Positions 47,332 to 59,862 are shown, counted from the first letter of the stretch. The stretch is 64,000 nt of DNA from Euglena gracilis (GCA_039621445.1 CP154956.1:87488482-87552481), one strand, 5' to 3'. A program made the numbers and translations. Notes: a model not told the origin generated them from the sequence alone.

Positions 47332-47649
47332 GCAGAGGCCGCCCCCCTGTAACAGACGTTGTCTTGTGCTCTTTGAGGATAAATGCTCCATCTGGACAAT
47401 GAGATGGGGAAAATTGTGGTATCTTCACACAGGCCTGCCCGGGAGGTTGTACTCATTGTCCGAAACCTCTCTTATTTTTTGGGGGGTTATTTTATAGGTT
47501 TTTCTTCGACCAACCTGGACCTTCCGTACTTCACGCCTCATGTGAATTGGTATAAACTGAAATCTCGCGTATTTGGGCTTCAAAACCAAATATCATTTTG
47601 GGTATTTTTTGCAGTGAAGTTTTCATCCCTCCAAGCTTCGCAAAGTATG

Positions 47650-48060
47650 GGCTGGGGGCCAGGCTTTTGCTTAAGGGATTGCAGTACCCCCCCCCCCCCG
47701 GGGGGGGCTGGACTGCAGCTAGTCCAAATTTGGCTAGTGGGTTTTCTAGCAGACCCCCCCCCCCGGGGGGGGTCTGCTAGCAGGGCTAGCTAGTGGAAAA
47801 AAATTTTCCAGTGACCGGCGCGAAGCGCCGAAAATTTTTTTTGGGACCCCCAAAAATGGCCAAAAATGGGCATTTTTGGCCATTTTTGGGAATTTTTGGA
47901 ACAAAATCAGCCAAAAACATGTTAAAATTTTTTTTCCAGTCCGGGGGACCCCCGGACCCCCCCCCCCGGGGGGTCTAGCTAGTCCACTTTTTTCCAGTGT
48001 CTAGCCGATTGGCTAGCCAGTACCCCCCCCCCCGGGGGTCCTTAAGCAAATGCCTGCTGG
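47650..48060. repeat. C/G-run modules with CTGCAGCTAGTCC / GCTAGCTAGTGG
   Basis: Blocks of C run, G run, GCTGGACTGCAG, TCTAGCAGACC, CCGGCGCGAAGCGCCG hairpin and a CAAAAATGGCCAAAAATGGG run. Similar blocks occur around 51560-51760 and 51940-52090. Confidence 0.65.
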
Positions 48061-49802
48061 GGGCTTAAATTTGGGGGGGATCTTATTCTTGTTAGATTTT
48101 GCTTGGTCAGCCCCAGAGCTGGGTTTTATTTTGGGGGGTGGAAGGGTTCCACCCCCCTGGCTGGGTAATTGCCACCTGAGAACCGGTCGCTCGATTGCAT
48201 CGAAGCAGACCATCGATCCGCAGGGCAGCCCCTGCCTCCAACCCTTCAGCTGCATTCGGGCGGCACATGTCGCCGTGCATCCAGCGATGAGGACGCCCCC
48301 GCTATCCCCCCTCCCAATCCAAACCTGACGACGGCTTTTTTTCCTTCTGGCTGGAAGCCAAATGTCATTTTTCCTGTCCTTGACCTTTCGGATATTTTCT
48401 GCGGATTAATATTTCCAAGCTGGGGACCTAACTTGCGGCCCAAACTTAGCCTTTAAATTTGGCCAATTTTCAACACACCAATCCCCATCACAACTCTACT
48501 CCTAAACACACACCCTCCCTGAATCTGACAAAAGTAACCCAATTCCGCTGCATTTCCTGGGCACCGCGGGACCTCCAAAAGTGGGAATCGGGGTCCACTG
48601 ACCCTCACACCCTCTTCTATTTGGATGGGTAGTCCCTTAGCTCACCGCTGGTGCTGAAGGCACTGAATATCCAGAAATATCCATGTGGTGGGTTGCTGAA
48701 TTTTAAGGTGAGGTGAGGCCGACCCCACTCCGGGGAGGATTACCTTACGGCACTCTAAGGCACAAAGATTCCCCTGGGAGGGGGGTGGGTACCTTGCCAA
48801 CAGCTAGAAAAGTGCCTGGGCATTGGCAAAGAAACACACTTCTTTGTGCCAAAGGCTCCGGAAGCCTGGAAAAGCCGATCTTGGGCATTTTTGGAAAAAC
48901 CAGGCACCCCTGTGCTCCAGGGCACTCTGAGGCCCCTAGCAGCCCGACCCAAGTCCCAATTAGGTTCTGTAGATCACACCAGCGTTTGTCCGTGCGTGTC
49001 TGCCCATGTGTGCACATCTGGCTGACATAGACAGGCGCGCAGCCAGGAGGGGGTCAGTTCTGGGTCCGGTTGGATCTGACCCACTCAGGGTGAATTTGAC
49101 CAACCCCCAGGGGGCAGGGGGCGGCCCAGGGTCCGTTCAAAGGAGGCCGTGCCACCACCTCTCCGTGCGATCGTCTCCAGTCATATAAATTGTGTGTATT
49201 CCTTGTGTCCCTCCATCACCACCACCAAGGCTGACTGGTAATCCTGCAAACCCTATTGGTGGTGGGGAAACTGTTTCTCAGCCTTACCGGAACCCCTCCA
49301 GACCAACCTCAACACTGGACCCCCAAAAGGTCAATCCCCCCCCCCCCAAAGTTGCATTTTTGGCCAAGTTTGGGGGGGACAACAACCTTCACTCACCTTG
49401 CCGCCCTGTCCAACACACAGTGTTGTTGACCCCCCCCCCCCCGTGTCAATGGCACATTTTTGTGACACTACCTGGCGTTTTGGTCCGGTGCTTTGCCTGG
49501 CAGGGGATTTCTTAAGCCGGATGGGACCCCATCCCCTGGGGGGGTCCAGCCAGCCAGCAGCTCAAATCCAGCCAGCAGCCCAAATTTGGGCTGGGAGCCC
49601 CCCCCCCCCCCCCGGGGGTCGAGTGATACAAAGTTGGATCCAGCCCGGCCTTCGGCCTTTGGCCAGAGACCGGGCCAGCCGGCCAAAGGCCGGGTCAGCC
49701 GGCCACAGGTTGGCCAGCCAACTCGGCTGCCCAGTACACCTATCACTGCATTCCCCCCCCCCTCATCACAGTTTCCTCCATCACAGCCCCCCAGCCTTGA
49801 TC
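48061..49802. other. No firmly supported gene
   Basis: A G/C-ending frame at 48170-48330 (RSLDCIEADHRSAGQPLPPT) might be an exon but lacks clear borders. The rest shows C runs and CAGCCAGCAG motifs (49540-49600) related to repeat S. Confidence 0.35.
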
Positions 49803-50030
49803 CAACTACATCCATCAAAATGTCGAGAGAGCAAAAATGTCTCAGAAAACTTTTTTTTTCATCGACCCAGCCCAGCCCCCTCCAGCCCGGACCCCCCCCC
49901 TCCCCCTATCCCCTCCGGGGGGGGGGCCAGCCAGCAGCCTTTTTGCCAGCCGGAGGCTGGACCCCCCCGGGGTCCTTAAGAAATCCCCTGTGCGCTGGGC
50001 CAAAAATCATTTTTGCCTTCCCACTGTTTT
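49803..50030 (+). repeat. Dispersed repeat S, copy 2
   Basis: CATCAAAATGTCGAGAG, TTTTTCATCGACCCAGCCC, CCTCCAGCCCGGACC, CCAGCCAGCAGCC, TTTTTGCCAGCCGGAGGCTG, matching 15566-15790, then GTCCTTAAGAAATCCCCTG. Confidence 0.85.
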
Positions 50031-52985
50031 GTGGGGCAGTTCCCCCCCCTCCTTGACGGGGGGGGGGGGGGGGTGGTCCGGACCCCCCACCGGTCCTTAA
50101 ATCGATGGACCTGGTCCTGGTCCAGACCACCCCACACCTTGCCCCATGTCGAACCCTGCCCTCTCCCTCCCTCCCGTTTGGATGGGGGACGCCAAGCCCA
50201 TCCTATGCAGCCCTGCCCACCACCCTTCTCCTCCTCCCACACGGGGAGCCGCCACTGTTGTGCACGAGTGTGCCCCGGCCTTTAAACCAGATTAGCAATT
50301 CTCTGGTCCCGCAGTTCCCTGGAATGACAAAGGCAGGCGAAGGCAAAGAAAACGGACCCAGGGAGTTGGAGACACATGCCATAAATTTGGTCATTCAAAA
50401 GTGGGAAAGTTGGATTGGATTCCAACCCACTTTTTTGGTTTTAACGGACCATCATAGTTTGGAGTCTTGGACAAGGGAGGTCCCCCCCTGTGGTGTCTGG
50501 TTAGGAGGAGGGCACGTTGACACCAAACTTTCCCAACGTCACCACAGCAGCTAACTGGTTTTTTATGGAGAAGTTTTCCAGGACATCTCCTGGAACTTGA
50601 ACTCCTCCTGGACATCAACTTGAAACACATGAACTTTTCCCCCCATCAGCATTGGTCAGAAATGTGGGTAGAGCAAATAAAGCCTTTTGTTGGACATACA
50701 GTATCTGTAATGACTTGGATGACCCCCAAAACTAGATTCTTGACAAATTGCTGGAAGTGAGATTTTGACAAATTTTGAAAATTGCTGTAAAAATTGGAGT
50801 CGTCTCGCTCGTAACCAAATCCTGTGACCTTTGGATTGCCTGAGATGGCAAACAAGATGGTGATCAGATCACCTGTCCCTCATTGTCTCATCCACACTGG
50901 TCATGAAAACCATCCCCAGCTCGTTCATTTGGGAAGGGAGGTCATAAGTCGGCGTTGGTTGGCCGACCCAAGGAGGGGGTTGAGAGGGTTTAAGTGTGGG
51001 TGGGTGGGGGGGGGGGAACAAAGTTTGCAGAGTTCCTGATTGGTCAATTTTCCCAAATGACAGTTTACTGGGGGGCATGACCCCTACACGCATACTCCCA
51101 GCAACGGCCCTCCACGGAGGACAAAGACATGCTGTTTCTTTCTGTTGTTCTTTTTGATCTGCTTTCTGTTATTTACAGTGTGGTTTTGTCTCCAAAGTTT
51201 CTGTTGTCTGTTGTCATTTCTGAATTCGTGCCACAAATATTTCACGAATAATCTCAAGCAAGCATGAATTTGGGGGTTTTCCAATTCGGTAGCAATCGGA
51301 CATCTTGGGTCAATTTTGGAACACAAATCCACACTTTGTATCTCGTTTCTGCAATCCTCCTTGGTGCCCAATTCATTCCCGCACCTTGTTTCAGAGACTT
51401 CAGGAGGTCAGCTTGCACCAGCTTGCAGTTTGGTCCAAGAATCACCTTGACCTTTCACCAGCAATTTTCATCCTCCTCTGACCTCTGGGGCAGGGGTTTT
51501 GTTTTTAGTTGTGGACCCCCAGGGGGGAGGGAGGGGGTAGGGCGGGTGGGTCCGGCCGAGCCCCCCCCCCCCCGGGTTCCCCCGGAGGGGGGTGGGATAT
51601 ATTTTTCGGCGCCTTTGGCGCCGAAAATTTTTGAAAAGGTGCTATTTTTAGCACTTTTCGCGATTTTTCAGCCATTTTTTTTTGTGGGTCCCCTGGGGCC
51701 CCCCCCCCCCCGGGGTGGCCCCCCCCCAGGGGGTGGGTGGGTGGGGGGACCCCCCCTCCCCCCGGTCTCAAAAAAAAACAATATGCGCTGCTCTGGGGCA
51801 TATTGTACAGCATGCCAGATTGCCCAACACCAACCTGTTCTCCAATTCCACATGCCCCCCCCCCATGTCCAACGACCCCCCTATGTCCAATGACCACCCC
51901 CCCGGTCAGAGGACACCTTTTCGGAGGTTTGACCAAATTTTTGGTCCCGGCGCTTCACGCCGGGACGAAAAATTTTGCCCAAAAATTGGGCAAAAATTTG
52001 GCCAAAATGCCATTTTTGACACTTTTTGGACAAAAATTTGTCAAAATTGCCCAATTTTTTCGGCGCAAAGCACCGGAAGGGAAAATTTGGGCATTTTTGG
52101 GTGGGTAGGGACCCGGGTACCCACCAACTTTCTTTTGACCCCATGTCCAACGACCACCCCCCCGGTCAGAGGTCAGAGGTTACCGGTCATTGGACATAGG
52201 GGGGGGTACTTTTTCATCAAGAATAAACAGGTGAGGAGATGGGATGATGACCCTGATAATGTTGATGGGAGGGGAGGCAGAGAGCAGATCATAGGAGTAA
52301 TTATCACTGTTTGTCCATTTTGTTTTCCCCTTTGACATTAATCCTTGATTGAAAAGCGATGTTCAGCGGGACACGTCAATAAAAATGGCAGAAGATCTCG
52401 TTCATAATATTTGTGCTTGCCCATGGTCATTTGTGATTGTTCATGTAAATGGCCCAAGGAAGGCTGAAAATGATTGGGGTGGCCAAAATGGACAAAATGG
52501 ATGGACCCGAAGTTTCTTACAATTATGTGGCAAACCGAGCGTATTCGCTGAAGTGGTGCATCGTTGCGGCCTTTTTTTTTGTCTGCAGTCTCTACCAACA
52601 AAAATATACCATATATACACCACAGGTGACATTTGGACACCTTTTTAAAACATATTTTCTGCTTGCTCAAGCGCAATGTGACCAGTGGAAAAATCAGGTC
52701 ATTTTTAGACGTTTTATTAGTCTGTGATGAAAGAAGGCTGCTGGACACCAACAGCATTGTGGCGTTCCATGTTATATCTCAGACTTTTGTGTTCATGGTG
52801 TGTATATACAGGTGCCTGGATCAAGCTCAGTTTTATTTGGCCCTGTTGGCCACTTTGGGCTTTTTTTTGCCGATTGTATTGTATTACAAATTGCATTTGT
52901 ATTGCATTACAAGTGTGTATTGTTGTATTGCACACAGAAAAGTGAAAACCGGAGGCTTCTTTGGTAGCATGAGTTATCACAAATA
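50031..52985. other. Mostly intron-like; a few repeats, no supported gene
   Basis: Another CTATGCAGCCCTG copy (50205-50215), a GGCGCCTTTGGCGCC hairpin (51608-51625), CATGTCCAACGACCACCCCC twice (51866-51905, 52141-52165) and a Phe/Tyr-rich plus-strand frame at 52449-52727 with no G/C-ending bias. Confidence 0.4.
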
Positions 52986-53149
52986 ATCATGAATAATCGC
53001 GAAAAATCAATAATAATAGCAAATCAGAATGAAAGGTTGTCAGTGCAAACTTATGGGAATCCCTTTTGTCAGCGCCTCTGGGTCTGTTTTCTGGGTCTGG
53101 CTTCTGGAAATCGGCCCTTTATCCAGAAGCTAGCCATAGTGGAGCTTTT

Positions 53150-53342
53150 CTTCGCGGCGTGTCACGTCCAAGGAACCGCCATCGCGACTGAATACTGTGG
53201 AGTATTTCCGCAAAGGCACGAGGGCTGACCACGATGGATTGTCGCCCTGGCCGTCTCTGGGGGCAGCTGTCCGCTGTCGAGCCGGACGGGACGCTTGGAC
53301 ACTTGCCTGTGTTCCCCGTTTTGTTTGTTGAAAGCAAAACTG
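53150..53342 (+). CDS. Possible exon, unidentified
   Basis: One frame reads SRLNTVEYFRKGTRADHDGL then SPWPSLGAAVRCRAGRDAWT, with a stop at about 53342; an overlapping frame ends earlier at 53228 (CHVQGTAIATEYCGVFPQRH). Neither has both splice borders. It lies just upstream of the stronger exon at 53393 and could belong with it. Confidence 0.25.
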
Positions 53343-53392
53343 TCATTCATCCAGGCCCCTGAAACACATCAATGCCAACCTTTTTTTGGCAG

Positions 53393-53734
53393 TGTTTTGT
53401 GCGTCGTATTTTTCCCGACGCCAATGCCGTGTTTGCAAGTTGCAATCTCTACCACCCAGACTGTTGCCACCACCCGTGGACCTTCGCCACATACTCCTTC
53501 CGTCTCAGAGACGGCCGCAGGGACCCCGAGGCGGATGCACTTTGTTTGCTGGCGGTAGTCCCGCGCTGCGCGCACACTGGGCTCAGGGGGGCACCACGTA
53601 GAGTGGTCGCCCTCGGCCCTGCAGCGGTCCGCCAATTCCTCCAAGCATGGCTTTGGCCCCAACCGGCCCTGGCAGCCAACCTCTACATTGGGCCCCTCTC
53701 AAATGGTGCACTTGCCGTTTTAGCCAAGTCATAG
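53393..53734 (+). CDS. Probable terminal exon, unidentified Cys-containing protein
   Basis: Follows CAACCTTTTTTTGGCAG and is open for 113 codons to a TAG at 53732. It is the longest strongly G/C-ending frame in the right half. It reads FPDANAVFASCNLYHPDCCH, TFATYSFRLRDGRRDPEADA, then RVVALGPAAVRQFLQAWLWP and ends LSNGALAVLAKS. The CxxxxxxDCCHH cluster could bind metal. Composition is unlike the flanks. I do not recognise the family. Confidence 0.5.
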   Translation, partial: CFVRRIFPDANAVFASCNLYHPDCCHHPWTFATYSFRLRDGRRDPEADALCLLAVVPRCAHTGLRGAPRRVVALGPAAVRQFLQAWLWPQPALAANLYIGPLSNGALAVLAKS

Positions 53735-54545
53735 CTCCAACGGTCCAAGACAGCAATTTTTGTCGCTTCCAGTAGATGTTTTTGCACTTCCTTCATAAGA
53801 AAAACGTAACCAAGTTTTTACGGGTGCGTCAGGTGTGTTTTGTGAGACCAACAGAGAGTGAGCCCAGAAGCCACAGATTTATTTTTGGGCCAGTTGTTAT
53901 TTGCTTGCTGCACATCCCAAAAATGGGGTTCATTTTGGGTCTATAGTGAAAATTAAATAAAAATCCAAGCATCAAGGTTTTAAACAAATGAAAATCTTGC
54001 GGAAAATGCCTCTTTCAAACCATACCTGATTTCCCCTTAGCTGCGGACCCTGGCCTTGTCTAAGCATCCCCCGCCCCTCCCATCTTTTATTAAAGGTCAT
54101 CTTCACAGTAAGCATTTTCTCTTGTGTATGCCTGACGGTTGATTTGGCGAGATTGGTCGTTTTTGCATCCAAATGCCTTCGAGCTGTGAATGAGTAACCC
54201 CCCCTCTCTCTCTTTCCGAGGTTTCAAAGAAGTGTTGCGTTGTGTTTCTTTTTTTTTGCCAGCAGCTGTAGGGCCCCACCGAACGCCATCGTTGTTCGTC
54301 TGGTTGTTTGCCTGTTCCTAACCCCCCTCCCAACCCTGCCACGTCCACAGTCAAGCGCTCCTGCCAAGTTTCGCCTGACTCGTGCTCTACCAAACAATAT
54401 CTCTTTGCAGTTTGAAACAGGTTGGAAACTTTTGATTTTGAAAAAGATCAATGATTAGGACGACTGGACATTGGGAAAGATGGTGGTCATTTTTTTCACT
54501 TACAAATTTTTATGTATTTACTTATAAATTTAGAGCTCCCCACAC
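53735..54545. other. No supported gene
   Basis: AT-rich, intron- or UTR-like. Nothing with coding bias. Confidence 0.5.
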
Positions 54546-55400
54546 TTAAATGTGGGTTACTGTGGGGGGTATTTGTGGGAAGGGTGTGGAGGTGCGTGTG
54601 GGTGTGGGTGTGGGGGGTGTGGGCAGTGTGGGGGGGGTGTGGGGAGGGTGTTCGGAAACATCAGGTGTTGGATGCCACTGGTTGCACAGGAAAGGGACGT
54701 TGCTATTTTGGTTTCTGGGGGGTCCCTCCCAGAGGCCAAAGGCCGAGTAACTCAGAAAATGACGCCAAAAATCACATGTGTGTGGAACTGTGCGGGTGTG
54801 TGGGGTGTGTGGGATGGGGGGGTACCTCCCTGGGCAATTGTTGTGTGACAAATTGGGCAGCATGGAGGGGGGTGACAATTTCCTGGGGTGACAAATTGGC
54901 TTGCACAGAGTGGGGTGACAATTGCCCGGGGGCGTCAATTGCCCAGGGGCGTCAATTACCCACCCATGTGAGCCACATTTAAACCAAATGATCAAGAACA
55001 CCATCTGAAACACCAGTGAACACAGGAAAAATGCAGTTATGGTCGTGGTATTGTGCAGAGCGTTTGGTATGCGAAAGTTCTCAGCACGTTGTAGCAAAAT
55101 AGAAGATCAATCGAGTCATGTCGGCGAAAAGAAAGTTCACAATGCAATACTGCAAACAGGGGGGGTGACAAATTGGGCAGCACGGAAGGGGGTGACAATT
55201 TCCTGGGGTGACAAATTGGCCGGCACAACCAGGGGTGACAATTGCCCGGGGGCGTCAATTGCCTGGGGGGCGTCAATTGCCCGGGGGGGGGGGGGTAGTG
55301 TGTAGGGGTGTGGTGGTGGTGGTGGGTGTGGGTGCCTGTGTGTGGGGGTGTGGGGGCTGTGGTAGTGGTGGGTACTGGGGGGCACTGTGAGGGCACCCGG
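54546..55400 (+). repeat. GT-rich stretch with GTGACAATTGCCCGGGGGCG repeats
   Basis: GTGTGGGGG-type runs (54590-54660, 55300-55390) flank two blocks (54840-54970, 55165-55290) that share GGGGGGTGACAAATTGGGCA, CTGGGGTGACAAATTGGC, GTGACAATTGCCCGGGGGCG and TCAATTGCCC. Confidence 0.8.
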
Positions 55401-55790
55401 TTACGAAGAGGGTCAGGGTTCAGGGCTGCCCTATTTTGAATTGAGTGGCTGGATTTGAGCTGAGTGAGCTTGATTTTGAGCCGCGTGGCTAAATTTTGCA
55501 CCAAGGCAACCCAAAATTCGAGAAATAGCCAAAAAAGGGATTCTGGCGGTCTTTTTTTTTCCTTCAAGAAAAGGATTTTCCATCACAAAGCAGGCTTTAC
55601 ACAATTGGCCACCTTCCACAACCCTGGTTTTTGTGCCTGAAATTTAACCATCCTTGAATAGTGGCTCTTCCAAAGGGGCATAGAAATGGTACAGGTGAAA
55701 CATAACGAGACACACAATGGGGGAATTGGGTGGTTTCGTGTCATTGTTGTTTCCCTTCATTTTTGGCCGGATTGTGTCATCGTCAGACAA
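55401..55790. other. No supported gene
   Basis: Intron-like; a GAGTGGCTGGATTTGAGCTG/GAGTGAGCTTGATTTTGAGC partial tandem at 55440-55500. Confidence 0.45.
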
Positions 55791-56260
55791 TTCTTAAGTG
55801 GAACTCCACTCCACCCTCAAACGAAGGGGGGCCAGCCAGTCAGCACCTTTTTCCAACCGGCAGCTCCCTGGGTCACCTCAGGTGAAATGCGGACCCCCCC
55901 AGAGGGATGAAGTTTTTCACAAGTCCAGCAAAGCTGGGCTGGACCGAAAAAAAAGTGCCGAAAGCTTTTGGGTTTTTCACGTCAAAAAATTTGCTGAAGA
56001 ATTCCAACCCAGCTGGATTTGGGCTTCTTTTTTGCCTGTTTTTGGGTGCCAGCTGGGCCGACTCCAGTGGCCGGTAGGACCGCCCCCTGAACCCCCCACT
56101 CTAGGGGAAAGTCCAGCCAGCACCTTTTTCCCAGCTGGACCCCCCCCCCCAGGTTCCAGTTGTTGAAGTGGCCTGATTATTGGATATGGTGCAGGAAGCA
56201 GGGTGTGTTTTAAGCCCAAGTGGGCACCATCCCCTGGGGGGGGGGCAGCAGCCAGTCTGG
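55791..56260 (+). repeat. Diverged repeat S (CCAGCCAG-CAGCACC)
   Basis: GGCCAGCCAGTCAGCACC, TTTTTCCAACCGGCAGC, GTCCAGCCAGCACCTTTTTC, CCAGCTGGACCCC and CACCATCCCCTGGGGGG match the 49510-50000 and 15650-15760 elements loosely. Confidence 0.6.
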
Positions 56261-56282
56261 GCCAGTCATTTGACCCCAACAG

Positions 56283-56413
56283 ACACTGTGGCCACCCCCA
56301 GCGAAGCGGACCGGCGGGCCCTCACGTTGCGTCGCGCATTTGTTCCCCGCCCCCTCACCCGCTGCGTGCCAAAGACAGGCCCCCCGACCCCCGGCCTCCC
56401 TGTGTGGCATTGA
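56283..56413 (+). CDS. Possible terminal exon, unidentified protein
   Basis: After CATTTGACCCCAACAG the frame reads TVATPSEADRRALTLRRAFV then PRPLTRCVPKTGPPTPGLPV, with TGA at 56411. Codons are strongly G/C-ending for 35 codons. Short, with no partner exon. Confidence 0.35.
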
Positions 56414-57005
56414 CCCCATTCTCTGCCTTGCATCGACTCGAGATGGACTTTGCTGGGTGCAGCTGTGAAGCCGGGATGCGATGGATTCCACCCAACCACC
56501 CACCCACCCACCCACACACCCACCATAGATTTATTTAATACTGGTGTGCCCCAAGGGGGGTGGGTGCATGGACAGGGCCCAGGAGGTTCACCCAGGACTG
56601 GAAAAAATTTCAATTTTTTTTCAAAAAAATTCAAAAAAAATTCGGCCATTGGGTGGGTATTGGGTGGGTTGGCGCACCTGGGGGGGTTCTTGTGTTTGGG
56701 GGGTTTCAATAGTGTGGGTGGATTGGGCCTGGGGGAAAGTGCTCACCCACCATCACACCCATGTGAGAAACTGTTGGGAGATTTTGTTGGGAAAAACTGT
56801 GAGTGTCCCTCCCTGGTGCTGTCATTGGAAGTTGTCAGAGATTTCCTGGGTGGGGTTGGGCTTGTCGGCCAACCAACTGTCTGTGGATCCGATAACAGTT
56901 TTCTAAGGTGTTGTACAAAAAAACCAGAGAATGCCTTGGGTTATGCCTGGCTGCGAATACAGATGCGCGGACAAAACTTCACCACAAACCAGGTTTTTTT
57001 TTAAA
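56414..57005. other. No supported gene
   Basis: CACCCACCCACCC/GGGTGGGTATTGGGTGGG runs and intron-like sequence. Confidence 0.45.
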
Positions 57006-57115
57006 GGAAGTGCGCACCCCCCCCCCCGGTGCCTGCTATATGGGCAGGCATCCATAGCACAAGGCACCCCGCCAGGCTTGGTAAAAAGAAGCCTGGTACA
57101 AACACACAGGTTCAA
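57006..57115 (-). repeat. CAGGCATCC/GGTGCCTTGT dispersed repeat, copy 2
   Basis: GGTGCCTGCTATATGGGCAG, GCACAAGGCACCCC, CCAGGCTTGGTAAAAAGAAG is the reverse-complement relative of 45100-45235. Confidence 0.7.
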
Positions 57116-58254
57116 ACTAATGTACTCACAATGACGAAAGCTCCAGGATACACACACGCACAGACGCACACACAATATCTGAAGGCACACAAAGCAACAC
57201 GTATCGGCGACAGGTGATTTCTCTTTCCAGCACCCCAATCAGCAAGGCCCACCCCTTCGTCGCTTCTTGTTGGGATTCCAGGATTCTGTGCTGAATCAAC
57301 ATAGTGTTGAAACACCAAATGCCCGATCCGATGTCCCAACACAGAACACAGCTTGCCTTTCCCCCTGATCACAATCAAGAAAACCGCCCAAAGCCAAACT
57401 CTCAGCGTCGAAAGATCTCAATTTTTCGAGGTTGCCGTTGCCCAAGGAAGACTAGGGTCGCAGTGGAATAGCTGATGATGCATGCTTGTTTTCCTATAAT
57501 TTTTGCGGAAAATTTTCTCCTCCCCCTCCCTCAAGCCCCTGGGCTCCCCCTAACTCAGTTCTTGACAAATGAGAAAAGCCCTTGCCCAATGGTCACCCCC
57601 AATCAGAGGTTGCAAAAACGTTGTCTAACAATTACCCGGTGAGATAGAGAACAGGCTGTCATTATTTGCTGGACACATATGGGCTGATGATGATCCTGCA
57701 GCGACAACATGAAATTGAAACCCTCCCGGAAGGTGTCCTGCTGAGATACTGCTATGGTGCTTGCTGGGCACCATGGTGTTGGGTGTTGGGGACTGGGAAA
57801 CTTGTAAGCACAGGAAGTTGTCTTGTCAGCTGCCTAAACCTGGGGTGTGCTTCACAAGAGCAACACCCTTGACGCAGCACAGAGACCTGTCGCTGGGCAC
57901 GCTTTGAAGGAAGGGACCCGTTTGCCTTCGAGCGCTTCAAAGTTCCCCAGCCTGGTGCTGTTTTTTTACCACAGGCGTGTGAAGGCAACAGACCTCCACG
58001 AGAAGTCTGAGGTGTTACGGTTGTGTTTTTTTTCCAGCAAAAAAAAACCACTGAAAATACATAAATTGCTGACGAGTTTTGGCTGGTGAAAAGCGCAAAA
58101 CTTTTCTTTCTTCATTCTAATTCTTACCTAATTCTTTGGCCATTCTTCGCCAAATGGGCAAGATTTTTTCCGTCACTCCTCCTTGGGCTTTCAGGGCTGT
58201 GGGTGGATTTTTAAGGGTGGGTGGGTGGGCCTCGGTTGGTTCCTCCAAAAAAAA
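57116..58254. other. No firmly supported gene
   Basis: A plus-strand frame near 57690-57870 (ILQRQHEIETLPEGVLLRYC) could be an exon after CCTGCAG, but no donor and no clear codon bias were found. Confidence 0.35.
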
Positions 58255-58405
58255 ATCACACGCACCGTGCATTTTTTGCAGTTTTTTTTTTTGCAGTTTT
58301 CACGTTTTGGGTTTGTTGCAGTTTTTTTTGCAGTTTTTTTGCAGCTTTTTTTCTAAAAAAAGGACTGCACACGTGCAGTTTTTTGCAGTTTTTTTATTCC
58401 AGTTT
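58255..58405 (+). repeat. TTTTTTTGCAG tandem series
   Basis: At least seven T-run+GCAG units, i.e. reiterated 3'-splice-site-like motifs, with a GCACACGTGC palindrome at 58367. A similar cluster is at 59420-59475. Confidence 0.75.
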
Positions 58406-59499
58406 TGAGGAAACCTGAGGTGTCTATTTTTTGGTGCACTGCACCTTATTACGCTGAATTATATGTTTGAAGGCTGTTTCTCAAGAGAAGGCATCACCTG
58501 TTCATGAGTTGTGTTGCCACAGTAATCCCATCAGTTGTCTTGCCCCCAACTGTCTTGCCAACTGCCTTGCCTCTTAATACAACAGAGATTGTTGTAGCCA
58601 CCGTTCCAAAAAACCACATTGTTTCGGTGACAAGGCCACAATTGCTCCCCAACCAATATTGCTCCCTCATCATCCAACCTCTGTATGTGGTGACGGATAT
58701 CACGATGCTTATTTTGGCCAGCGTCATTTGCATACTCCTGAGCAGATTCAACTGATTATGAATTCCTAGGGTGTAAATCCAAAAACTGCATTTTTTGTGC
58801 AAATTTTGGTTGAAGTTGGAGTTGGGGATTTCGAAATTCGTGGAGCTGAAGCTCCTGAAGAAGATTGGGTCTTGCCCCAAGTATTGTGGCCAAATGTCAC
58901 ACAAGCCAAATGCTCAAAGAGCAAGAAGTTCTTTCTTTTTTGCAAAAAAAATTCCGGTAGACCATTTGGCAATCCCCTAAAGACAATGTTCAAAGTTTGC
59001 GATGGTTGTTGTGTTTTTTTTTCATTGTGACATGGGGAAACTTCAGCAGGTGATGGACCGAAAGTTCCAAACTGAAGATCCCCTGCAAGAATTGAAAGAA
59101 GTGAAAATTTCTGTGTATGATTATATGTGCATTTTTTCCATATTTAAAAAGGAAACCGTTTGGTATCTTTGTGGGCATTGTTGGTACAAGTTTTGGTGCA
59201 GGAAAACCAGTGTCACCCAGCATCCAAACACATGATTTGCATTTCAGTGCATGAAAAGCCACGTACAGTGTACCTTGATTGATATTGCTTCCATTTTTGT
59301 CGTCATCAGCTCCAAAGCTGTGCAAAAAAAAACTTAGGTGAATTGGGGCGTGCTCAGGTGGTTGCAATTTACGTTGTTTTGCATATGCACACCATGTCAG
59401 CTTGTTTATTGTTATTTTTTGTTGAAGTGCAGTTTTTTTGCAATTTTTTTTGCAGTTTTTTGCAGAGCAGTTTTTGACTGGCCCATATGCAGTTTCTCC
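58406..59499. other. No supported gene
   Basis: AT-rich sequence with short frames on both strands lacking bias or splice borders; contains the second TTTTTTGCAG cluster at 59420-59475. Confidence 0.45.
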
Positions 59500-59529
59500 C
59501 CCTCCCTGCTGTGCGTGCACACATATAAA

Positions 59530-59862
59530 TTCCGAATAACAAGTATCGCCTTGGAATTTGGAACCGAATGCATATGCTCACTCCCAATGCCTGATGAAGG
59601 AATCAGCAAACTGCAAAAGTATGCAAATTATGTTTTGCCCTTTTTTGTCATACCCAGACTCCAAAATTACAGACATTACAACTTGTCACATGAAATGAGA
59701 ACGGATATTCTCAAGAGGGGATGCCTGATGAGATTCTCACCAGTGAGCAAAAAGAATGCAGATAAATTTTTGGGAGAATTTCAAAAAGTGTGGAAAACAA
59801 AAAAAATTGCCGAAACATTGTGCACCAATTCAAACAAATTCATATCCACACCACCACAATGA
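59530..59862 (+). CDS. Possible AT-rich coding stretch, unidentified
   Basis: The second half of a long plus-strand frame reads ITSIALEFGTECICSLPMPD, EGISKLQKYANYVLPFFVIP, LSHEMRTDILKRGCLMRFSP and ends before ISTPPQ-stop. It looks protein-like but has no G/C-ending bias, unlike every other exon candidate here; it could be chance. Confidence 0.2.
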   Translation, partial: FRITSIALEFGTECICSLPMPDEGISKLQKYANYVLPFFVIPRLQNYRHYNLSHEMRTDILKRGCLMRFSPVSKKNADKFLGEFQKVWKTKKIAETLCTNSNKFISTPPQ

